The notes below the pieces were generated by a model. That model was not told the DNA's origin. It saw nothing but the letters and a program-made list of their open reading frames with translations, and made no database searches. A program made the position numbers and the translations under genes. A stretch of DNA of 46,321 bases, from positions 1-46,321 of the forward strand of contig JAJYRG010000010.1 of NCBI GenBank assembly GCA_021794195.1. Direction: 5' to 3'. Source of the stretch: Bacteroidota bacterium. GTDB lineage: Bacteria > Bacteroidota > Bacteroidia > Sphingobacteriales > Sphingobacteriaceae. Of this stretch, positions 18,148 through 25,303 are shown piece by piece; the first letter of the stretch is position 1; each line of letters opens with the position of its first letter.

Positions 18148-18171
18148 CCTGCTTTTACGATTAAAAGCAGG
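18148..18171. other. Perfect 10-bp inverted repeat
   Basis: CCTGCTTTTA (18148-18157) and TAAAAGCAGG (18162-18171) flank the four-base loop CGAT. No T-run follows on either strand, so it is not a standard terminator. It may be part of a folded transcript in the island. Confidence 0.5.
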
Positions 18172-18194
18172 CACAGGAAGATTGTAAATAATGG

Positions 18195-18227
18195 AAAAAG
18201 CCGTTCAATATACTCGAACAGCTTTTT
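18195..18227. terminator. Intrinsic terminator downstream of the KamA-family gene
   Basis: AAAAAGCCGTTC (18195-18206) pairs with GAACAGCTTTTT (18216-18227) with one central mismatch and a 9-base loop. On the minus strand it reads stem then T-run, about 43 bp past the stop of the KamA-family gene. It is near-symmetrical and could also stop transcription from the plus strand. Confidence 0.75.
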
Positions 18228-18269
18228 CGTTTTAATATGAATGGCTCTTTATTATGTTAATAATCAAAA

Positions 18270-19625
18270 TTAAGCGCTTTGCAATTCTTCTTTGGCCTCT
18301 TCTATCATTTCTTCTAACTCATCATCAAAAAAGAATTTTTTACCAAAAGCCGGTTTCAAGTCATCCATCCAACGGGCATTCGGATCATATTTTGCAAAAA
18401 ACGGACGGTTTACCCAATCTGGATTTCTTCCTTGTATCATTTGAAGAACAAAAACTTTTTCAGTTTTTCCATTAACATTTATTTCATCAGTTCCGAGAAT
18501 CTGGACCTTGCCGGGCACACAGGACATGCTGGGGCCACGGACCGTTCTGCATACACCACTTACCTGTTGATAAGCTTTTTGGAAAATTTCCCATGTTTTG
18601 ATTAAAGGCACTTCAAAGTAATGTCTCGCACCTGTATCGCGCTCTACAAACATATAATAAGGTATCATACCTAAGTTCACTTGCTTTCGCCACATCTTTG
18701 CCCAAACGTCCGGATCATCATTAATATTTTTGATCAACGGAGATTGGGTACGTATCTGAGCGCCGGTTTCTCTTAATAAACGTATGGCTTCTTGTACCGC
18801 GGGAGTTTTTAATTCATTTACATGATTAAAATGCGCCATGATAGATAGATTTAAACCACTATCTGTAATTTTTTTAAACAAGTCTAAAAACTCTTGGGCA
18901 TCTCTATCTGTTAAAAATTTGTAAGGCCAGAAGCCTAATACTTTTGTTCCCAAACGGATAGTTTGAATGTTTGTTTTGTTATTGGGATCGATGAAAGGTT
19001 CAATGTATTGTTTGAAAACCTTAAAACTCATAATCATCGGATCTCCTCCTGTGAAAAGCAAATCTGTTACCTCTTGATGCTCTCCAAGATAGCCTACTAA
19101 TTGCTCTGTTTCCCGCATGGCAAATTTTAATCCGTCCATTCCGACAAACTGGGCCCATCTAAAACAAAAAGTACAATAACTATGGCATGTTTGACCGGAA
19201 CTCGGAAAAAACAGGACAGTTTGTTCATATTTGTGTTGGATTCCTGGAAGCTTTTCGCCATCATATTCGGGTACGTTCATTTCCATCTGGCCTGCCGGAT
19301 GAGGATTTAGAGTAGCTCGAATAGAGTCTGCAATGATTTTCAATGTGTCTTTATCCACTTTATCATCCAAAGCTTTTTTCATAGTCTCAAAATCTTTGTC
19401 ACTCAGCATCTCTTTTTGAGGAAAAGTCAATCTAAACATAGGATCATTTAAATAGTTGTCCCAATCAATCAATTCATCGACTACATAATTGTTGACTTTG
19501 AATGGAAATACATTTCCTACAATTTCAATATTTCTTATTTCTTCTTCGCTCAACGCGCTTAATTGCGGTATTGTCCGAAAATTATGCGCCATATAGGCCT
19601 TGTACTTCATTTCTCTATTAATCAT
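18270..19625 (-). CDS. KamA-family radical SAM protein (lysine 2,3-aminomutase-like)
   Basis: 451 residues. The radical SAM cluster motif is Cys147-x3-Cys151-x2-Cys154 in CHSYCTFCFRWAQF, followed by DLLFTGGDPMIM, the SAM-contacting GGDP motif characteristic of the lysine 2,3-aminomutase family. The LNPHPAGQMEMNVPE segment before it and the late VPGKVQILG region, where a PLP-binding Lys is expected, also fit. The family uses SAM, a 4Fe-4S cluster and PLP to migrate amino groups (lysine 2,3- or glutamate 2,3-aminomutase, EpmB). This longer cytosolic form is a divergent branch and the substrate is uncertain. It is monocistronic, with a terminator downstream. Confidence 0.85.
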   Translation of the reverse strand: MINREMKYKAYMAHNFRTIPQLSALSEEEIRNIEIVGNVFPFKVNNYVVDELIDWDNYLNDPMFRLTFPQKEMLSDKDFETMKKALDDKVDKDTLKIIADSIRATLNPHPAGQMEMNVPEYDGEKLPGIQHKYEQTVLFFPSSGQTCHSYCTFCFRWAQFVGMDGLKFAMRETEQLVGYLGEHQEVTDLLFTGGDPMIMSFKVFKQYIEPFIDPNNKTNIQTIRLGTKVLGFWPYKFLTDRDAQEFLDLFKKITDSGLNLSIMAHFNHVNELKTPAVQEAIRLLRETGAQIRTQSPLIKNINDDPDVWAKMWRKQVNLGMIPYYMFVERDTGARHYFEVPLIKTWEIFQKAYQQVSGVCRTVRGPSMSCVPGKVQILGTDEINVNGKTEKVFVLQMIQGRNPDWVNRPFFAKYDPNARWMDDLKPAFGKKFFFDDELEEMIEEAKEELQSA

Positions 19626-19938
19626 AAATATTCTCTACGTTTAACATTTATTTAATCAATCCAATCTGGATTCTCTTATTTTTATATAAAATATATTTGA
19701 AACTTGATATAAACTGACCCTGTCTTCTCATTGGAAAAGCCAATTAATAGAAGACTACGCAATAAACAAGTAAATCACGCGACGTATATCTTTATTATAT
19801 GTTTCACGCATAGTGCTTCTGCGTGAAAAGGGTGCTGTTGAATTAACTTATCAATATCAAAAAGAGCAACACCGAACCTCCAATATACAAAAAATATTAA
19901 ACATTGACAGATTTCATAAATACAGTTTTAATAAACTC
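19626..19938. other. Intergenic region upstream of the KamA-family gene
   Basis: This 313-bp AT-rich gap between two minus-strand genes must hold the promoter of the KamA-family gene and the 3' end of the peptidase transcript. A perfect 9-bp hairpin TTTCACGCA / TGCGTGAAA (19802-19810 and 19820-19828) lies about 110 bp past the peptidase stop, without a clear T-run. A possible terminator is all that can be read. No gene is supported. Confidence 0.35.
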
Positions 19939-21801
19939 TTACTGTTTCCTTTGCCATGTATTATTACTTCGATCTACATCCGCCAGTCGCATACTGGGAT
20001 CTATTTCTATAGTTTTGACTTCTCTGTCAAGTTGCAACTCATAGTTAGGTTTTGTCCAAAACCATTCATCCAATTCTATCCGGGGGACGTTTTTATATAA
20101 GGACAAGTTTTCTGTATCTTTTTTTCCTCTCATTTCACGCAATGGAATGTATAAGAGTTCTTTTGAACCGTCTGTATATTCCACTAAAACATCTAAAGGC
20201 ATAGCAAAGTCTGACTCGTTTTTAATGGAGAATGTGTTTGCTTCTGTATGGTGAATAGAATAATCAATTTTGCGGGTCGTGTTTATAAAAAGGTTGTGAT
20301 ACCATTTTAAATTGATACCTGAGATTTCTTCTGCCACACGTTTAAAATCATTGGGCGTAGGGTGTTTGAATTTCCATTTTTTATAAAACTCTTTAAATGT
20401 TTTTTGAAGATTTTCTTGCCCTATTATATACCCTAATTGTACAGCATACACTTGCCCTTTGCGATAAGCCTCTTGGCTATACGCATAGTTAGTGTTATAG
20501 TAATCGGCCAACAAACTCGCAGGCTCTTCCTTCCCTGAGAGCGCAAGGTTTATATAGCCTTTATAGGCACTTTCGACAAGGTTAGGAGGGAGTTTTTCTT
20601 TTTTTTCAAATAGGACCTGAAGCCCAATTCCTGCGATCAAGCTTGTAAAGCCCTCGTCAAACCATTCATCTATAGTTTCATTTATGCCGAATAACTGTTG
20701 ATACCAGGAGTGTGCGGCTTCATGGTATATTACACCCACTAAACTGGCTAAATCTCTCTCCCCAGTGACTAATGTGGCGGTTCCGTATTCCATACCGCCG
20801 TCTCCTCCCTGGGCAATGGTATACGTAGGCCAAGGATAATCCCCAAAATGCTGTCCGACAAACTCAAAAAATGAAACAGAATATTTCAGAGCATCTTTCC
20901 AGTTTTTTTGCATTTTTTCGTCTTTTGGGTTAAAGAGCGTATAAATGGTTGTGCCTGTATTTGTTTTGGCTGAATCTACTTGATATTTTGGATCTGCTGC
21001 CCAAACGAAGTCATGAATATTTTCAGCTTTAAAATGCCACTTTACTTTTCCGTTTTGTGCTTTTATATCTGGATTTTTCTGATATCCTTTTACACTATGT
21101 GGATTTTGAAGAACTCCTGAACCCCCTAATACATAGGCTTCATCTATATTGATTTTCACATCAAAGTTACCAAAGGGTGCAACAAATTCGCGGGCAACAT
21201 ATTCATCCAGATGCCATCCAAATTCATCGAAATGAGCCATTTTAGGATACCATTGCGCCATAGAAAGGGCAATGTTCTCTTTCGAATTTCTTCCCGAGCG
21301 CCGGATTTGCTCCGGGATCTGCGCTTCCCAATCTAACTCAATCTTGCTGGTTTCTCCCTCTGAAATAGGTTGAGGTAAATCTACCTTCATAAGGGTGCCA
21401 GAGACACTAAAGTTTGCAGGTTGACCGTTGACAAAAATTGAATTTATTTTTTGATAGCCAATTTGGTTATCTTCGAGTAAAGAAATCCGGCTGACCTTTT
21501 TTTTGCTTCCTTTCGGAGCCGTCATCATTCGGTTATCCGGGTCTTCAATATTTTGTAACCTATAGTCCATCGCAGAATTAGGCTGGAATGCATTGAAGTA
21601 GAGATGAAAATATACGGTATTTAGCTCTTGACCAGAATTATTGGTGTATAAAAGCTCCATTTTTCCCATAAATTGATAATTTTTTTCATCCACATCTACT
21701 TCGATGTTATAATCTACATGCTGTTGCCAATAACCTTTTCGTTGTCCGAATGAAGAAATAAAGGTTAAAGAAAGCAAGGCAAGACACAAAAGATACCTCA
21801 T
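19939..21801 (-). CDS. Secreted M1-family (gluzincin) metallopeptidase
   Basis: 620 residues with an N-terminal signal peptide (cleavage near SSFGQ, residue 20). An N-terminal beta saddle is followed by the thermolysin-like catalytic domain, with the substrate-binding motif GGMEYG (335-340) and zinc motif HEAAH (His360, Glu361, His364) plus Glu383 in DEWFDEGFTSL. M1 enzymes are aminopeptidases that trim peptides. This exported single-gene form without the C-terminal ERAP domain is common in Bacteroidota and is often annotated simply as an M1 family metallopeptidase. There is no operon partner. It appears to be general protein turnover, unrelated to the sugar clusters. Confidence 0.93.
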   Translation of the reverse strand: MRYLLCLALLSLTFISSFGQRKGYWQQHVDYNIEVDVDEKNYQFMGKMELLYTNNSGQELNTVYFHLYFNAFQPNSAMDYRLQNIEDPDNRMMTAPKGSKKKVSRISLLEDNQIGYQKINSIFVNGQPANFSVSGTLMKVDLPQPISEGETSKIELDWEAQIPEQIRRSGRNSKENIALSMAQWYPKMAHFDEFGWHLDEYVAREFVAPFGNFDVKINIDEAYVLGGSGVLQNPHSVKGYQKNPDIKAQNGKVKWHFKAENIHDFVWAADPKYQVDSAKTNTGTTIYTLFNPKDEKMQKNWKDALKYSVSFFEFVGQHFGDYPWPTYTIAQGGDGGMEYGTATLVTGERDLASLVGVIYHEAAHSWYQQLFGINETIDEWFDEGFTSLIAGIGLQVLFEKKEKLPPNLVESAYKGYINLALSGKEEPASLLADYYNTNYAYSQEAYRKGQVYAVQLGYIIGQENLQKTFKEFYKKWKFKHPTPNDFKRVAEEISGINLKWYHNLFINTTRKIDYSIHHTEANTFSIKNESDFAMPLDVLVEYTDGSKELLYIPLREMRGKKDTENLSLYKNVPRIELDEWFWTKPNYELQLDREVKTIEIDPSMRLADVDRSNNTWQRKQ

Positions 21802-21986
21802 AATTACACTAACAATTTATCTGGCGGAATATACAAAAATATAAAAGATAAATTTTCAAATTATTAGAGCTTTGTTTTATTCAACACAAATTTTTATATA
21901 TTGCGCTTCTGCAAAATGAATTTATTTAATTGAAGAAAGCTTAAGATAAATACTAATATCTCATTACCCACATAGCTGAACAATGA
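21802..21986. other. AT-rich intergenic region before the sulfatase remnant
   Basis: This stretch must contain the promoter of the minus-strand peptidase gene. On the plus strand there is no trace of an N-terminal sulfatase sequence that would complete the downstream remnant. No repeat, IS end or RNA structure was recognised. Confidence 0.3.
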
Positions 21987-22256
21987 TGGCCGGGTATTAA
22001 TTTTTTCAGCGCTATCAGAGAAGGAAACTGGAAGCTAGTATATGACCACAAGGAAGAAGCTTTGGAACTCTATAATTTAAAAAATGATATTGGCGAGCAT
22101 AAAAATCTATTGAATGAACAGAATGAGATAACAAAGAAACTCGCTGGTCAATTGACAGAGCATTTGAAGAAATGGAACGCCAAAATGCCGGTTTATAAAG
22201 AGACAGGGAAAGCCATTCCTTGGCCAGATGAAATTTTGAACAGTCAAAAAGAATAA
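21987..22256 (+). pseudogene. Sulfatase C-terminal remnant
   Basis: The frame from 21987 to the stop at 22256 reads about 89 codons. It contains FSAIREGNWKLVYD followed by ELYNLKNDIGEHKNL, the two C-terminal motifs of type I sulfatases, and ends with a WNAKMPVYKETG tail. A stop codon (TGA at 21984) closes the frame upstream, and no catalytic CxPSR region, metal ligands or signal peptide exist before it. The piece is therefore the last ~85 residues of a deleted sulfatase. An initiation codon (TTG 22062) exists but a stand-alone function is unlikely. A DUF3472-type gene and an intact sulfatase follow on the same strand, so the remnant marks a former sulfatase gene in the same cluster. Confidence 0.75.
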
Positions 22257-22363
22257 TATTTACTGTAACTCCATAGCGCGCAACCGTTTGTTTGAAAATA
22301 GTCCTTGTATTTTCTGTTTTTTACTGGTAAAATCGTTGATTCAAAAGATAAATTCTAAAAAAT

Positions 22364-23698
22364 ATGTCTGTCCATAGAAGGTTTTTTGCTAGAAACATAA
22401 TTTTGTGTTTCTCTTGTATGATTATTATTACGGCATGTAATGATTTGAGCGGTTCTAATCAGAGTGAATCTGAGCTCGCCAACTCACAAGAAATACCTAT
22501 TGGCGGCAATACCTGGCAAGAAGGAGAGTCTACCGGTAAATCAAATATCTCTAAAGAAGGGGTTACACAGTGGGAGAATTCAAATACTACATTCAAAACT
22601 TTCTTTCGCGTGAATGATATCGGAAGTTTAAAGTTATGGATGAAAGCAAAAGTAATAGATGGGGAAAGTACAATTGAAGCAAATATTTCTGGAGAAACGA
22701 AGAATGTAGTAATTTCAAACTCTGCCTTTGATGATGTATATATTGGAGAGTGGAACTTGCAAGATACTGGGTATGTTGCTGTAGAACTAAAGGGAGTTTC
22801 TAAGACGGGAGACATTTATGCGGATATTGAGAGTTTAAAAATAGCTGGAGAAGCCGTAAATGAGGATACCAAGTATGTGAAAAACGATGAAGGAAATTTT
22901 TTCTATTGGGGACGCCGGGGACCTTCTGTACATTTAGGGTATCAGGTTCCGGAGGAAATCAATGCCAAATGGTATTACAATGAGATTACGGTTCCGGAAG
23001 GCGAAGATGTGGTCGGATCGTATTATATGGCAAATGGCTTTTCAGGAGGATATTTCGGCATTCAAGCAAATTCGGATACAGAACGCCGGGTGCTATTTTC
23101 CGTTTGGAGTCCCTATGATACGGACAATCCAGCTGAAATTCCGGACGATCATAAAATTAAATTGTTGAAAAAAGGAGAGGGTGTCAGCACCGGAGAGTTT
23201 GGCAACGAAGGCTCAGGAGGCCAAAGTTTCCTCCGTTATAACTGGAAAACGGGCAATACTTACAAGTTTTTGTTAAAAGGCGAACCTGTCGAAAATGATT
23301 TTACAAACTATACAACTTGGTTTTTTGCTCCTGAGGAAGGAGAGTGGAGATTGATAGCGAGCTTTAGCAGACCAAAAACAAACACCTGGCTTAAAGGCTT
23401 TCATTCTTTCTTAGAAAATTTCAACCCGGATCAAGGAGTTTATGAACGTAAAGTTAATTTTCCTAATCAATGGGTGGCTGATACAGATGAAAACTGGATA
23501 GAAATAGATCAGGCTAAATTTACAGCGGACAATACAGCGCGGGTAGAATATAGATTGGATTATGCCGGAGGAGAAGAGAACGGACAGTTTTATTTACGAA
23601 ATTGTGGTTTTTTTGATGATTATACAGCAATAGGGGGACTTTTTAAAAGACCGAAAGCAAATCAAAAACCGGCCATTGATTTTAATGAGTTGCCTTAG
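22364..23698 (+). CDS. DUF3472-type lipoprotein (with DUF5077-like N-terminal domain)
   Basis: 444 residues. A lipoprotein signal ends at IIITAC (Cys about residue 25). An N-terminal beta-sandwich (about 45-160, DUF5077-like) is followed by a DUF3472-like domain (about 170-430) containing YWGRRGPSVHLGY, GGYFGIQ, SVWSPYDTDNP, GGQSFLRYNWKTGNTYKFLL and GQFYLRNCGFFDDY. These are the segments I associate with this family. The function is not known; the folds look like carbohydrate-binding or lectin-like beta sandwiches. It precedes the intact sulfatase by 27 bp and is probably co-transcribed with it, suggesting a role in sulfated-glycan capture or cleavage at the surface. The family name is from memory and should be checked by profile search. 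Confidence 0.75.
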   Translation: MSVHRRFFARNIILCFSCMIIITACNDLSGSNQSESELANSQEIPIGGNTWQEGESTGKSNISKEGVTQWENSNTTFKTFFRVNDIGSLKLWMKAKVIDGESTIEANISGETKNVVISNSAFDDVYIGEWNLQDTGYVAVELKGVSKTGDIYADIESLKIAGEAVNEDTKYVKNDEGNFFYWGRRGPSVHLGYQVPEEINAKWYYNEITVPEGEDVVGSYYMANGFSGGYFGIQANSDTERRVLFSVWSPYDTDNPAEIPDDHKIKLLKKGEGVSTGEFGNEGSGGQSFLRYNWKTGNTYKFLLKGEPVENDFTNYTTWFFAPEEGEWRLIASFSRPKTNTWLKGFHSFLENFNPDQGVYERKVNFPNQWVADTDENWIEIDQAKFTADNTARVEYRLDYAGGEENGQFYLRNCGFFDDYTAIGGLFKRPKANQKPAIDFNELP

Positions 23699-23725
23699 GT
23701 AAAAGCGGTTATAAAAGAAATTAGA

Positions 23726-25240
23726 ATGATACGACAGTTACTTTTTATTTTAGCTGTTTGTCTGTGTTTGGAAGGACAGGCACAGATGAATAATAAACCG
23801 AATGTAGTTGTTATTTACGCGGATGACCTGGGCTATGGAGACCTTAGCAGCTATGGAGCTACGGAGATACAGACACCTCACATAGATGCTTTGGCCGAGG
23901 AAGGTGTTCTTTTTACGAATGCTCATGCTTCTGCCTCTACCTGTACGCCATCGCGGTATTCGTTAATGACGGGTAATTATCCGTTTCGCAAAACAGGAAC
24001 AAATATTTTGCCAGGCGATGCAAAATTGATTATAGCTCAGGAAGAATTCACTTTGCCTAAAGTGTTTAAAGAAGCCGGCTATTATACAGCGATAATAGGA
24101 AAATGGCACTTGGGTTTAGGGGATTCCGTAGAGAAAAACTGGAATGAAGAGATTAAGCCCGGTCCTTTGGAGGTTGGTTTTGATTACTCGTTTATCTTTC
24201 CGGCAACTGCGGATCGTGTGCCGACAATTTTTATTGAAAACCACAAAGTAGTAGGTGCCGAAGATATAGATCCAATACAAGTATCATATGAGCAAAATAT
24301 AGGAGAAGAGCCTACAGGTAAAGAAAACCCTGAGCTGCTTAAAATGAAAGCTTCTCCTAATCATGGCCATGACAATACAATAATAAATGGGATTGGAAGA
24401 ATTGGTTGGATGTCAGGAGGACATAAAGCACGGTGGGTGGATGAGGAGTTGACTTTTACATTCGCTGACAAAGTCAAAAGCTTCATTGAAGCTCGCTCTA
24501 AAAAACCCTTTTTCTTATTTTATAATGCTATTGAACCTCATGTGCCCCGAATGCCAGCAACCATGTTTAAAGGAGAAAGTAATTTGGGATATAGAGGAGA
24601 TGCTATACTGCAGTTAGATCACACTGTTGGAGAGATTGTAAAGGAATTGAAAAATCAAGGAGTGTATGAGCAAACAATTATCTTGTTCACAAGTGATAAC
24701 GGGCCTGTTTTAGATGATGGATACGTAGATGGAGCAGTGGAAAAACTCAATGGCCATGATCCCTTCGGTGGGTTTCGTGGGGGGAAATATTCAGCGTTCG
24801 AAGCCGGCACACGCATGCCCTTTATTATTAGTTGGCCTGAGGCAATAAAAAGTCAAAAAACCTCTGATGCCTTAGTCGGACAGGTTGATTTGTTGGCAAC
24901 TTTTGGACAATTATTAAATGTCAAAACACCTAAAGACAGCGCTATTGATAGTTATCCTATGGCTGATACTTTTTTTGGGAAAGGTGAAGACGGGAGAGAA
25001 AAGCTTGTAAAATCATCCGGAACATTCTCGTTGATCAAAGGAGAATATAAATACATCTTACCGAGTAATGGAGCTAAATATAATAAGCTTACAGATATAG
25101 AGTTGGGAAATGCTCCGGAAGAACAGCTTTATAATTTAGCTGCAGATCCAAAAGAAGAAAATAACATCGCAAAACAGCATCCGAAATTAGTAAAGGAGAT
25201 GAAAGAAGTATTGCAAACAGAGTTAGATAAGAAGCTTTAA
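23726..25240 (+). CDS. Formylglycine-dependent arylsulfatase (type I sulfatase)
   Basis: 504 residues with a signal peptide (1-20). The activation motif Cys73-Thr-Pro-Ser-Arg77 is intact, so this is the Cys-type sulfatase needing an anaerobic (anSME) or FGE maturation enzyme, which is not in the window. The calcium ligands include DD33-34 in YADDLGYGDL and the SDNGP Asp-Asn pair; KWHLG supplies the catalytic Lys/His. The C-terminal part carries SLIKGEYKYI and EQLYNLAADPKEENNIA. It hydrolyses sulfate esters of an exported substrate, probably a glycan, given the neighbouring lipoprotein. It may be co-transcribed with the gene at 22364. Confidence 0.95.
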   Translation: MIRQLLFILAVCLCLEGQAQMNNKPNVVVIYADDLGYGDLSSYGATEIQTPHIDALAEEGVLFTNAHASASTCTPSRYSLMTGNYPFRKTGTNILPGDAKLIIAQEEFTLPKVFKEAGYYTAIIGKWHLGLGDSVEKNWNEEIKPGPLEVGFDYSFIFPATADRVPTIFIENHKVVGAEDIDPIQVSYEQNIGEEPTGKENPELLKMKASPNHGHDNTIINGIGRIGWMSGGHKARWVDEELTFTFADKVKSFIEARSKKPFFLFYNAIEPHVPRMPATMFKGESNLGYRGDAILQLDHTVGEIVKELKNQGVYEQTIILFTSDNGPVLDDGYVDGAVEKLNGHDPFGGFRGGKYSAFEAGTRMPFIISWPEAIKSQKTSDALVGQVDLLATFGQLLNVKTPKDSAIDSYPMADTFFGKGEDGREKLVKSSGTFSLIKGEYKYILPSNGAKYNKLTDIELGNAPEEQLYNLAADPKEENNIAKQHPKLVKEMKEVLQTELDKKL

Positions 25241-25303
25241 TTCCATTTGAGCCCTCTTTTTCTTGGAGTACATGATTTGTTATGATAGGTAGAAAAACTT
25301 ATC

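Larger units (their letters stand above)
17292..18269. other. Gene-free island with degenerate repeats and hairpins
   Basis: This ~980-bp stretch lies between nagA and the KamA-family gene. Only short uncharacteristic reading frames (62-88 codons) occur, with no recognisable motif. Its composition is less AT-skewed than other gaps. It contains a degenerate 21-bp tandem repeat (17760-17933, listed separately), a 6-bp hairpin near 18090-18106, a perfect 10-bp hairpin at 18148-18171 and a terminator at 18195-18227. It could be a decayed repeat-containing gene, a mobile-element relic or a structured RNA locus; none can be established by eye. Confidence 0.5.

Noticed and set aside
17921..18187. 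88-codon plus-strand frame in the island
   Set aside because: It overlaps the repeat and hairpins, has no recognisable domain and lies in a region without coding signature; treated as noncoding.
19813..20100. 95-codon plus-strand frame
   Set aside because: It mostly overlaps the M1 peptidase coding sequence on the opposite strand; a shadow.
22062..22256. Stand-alone 64-codon gene from a TTG start
   Set aside because: The sulfatase C-terminal similarity extends upstream of the TTG in the same frame, so it is part of a larger truncated gene.
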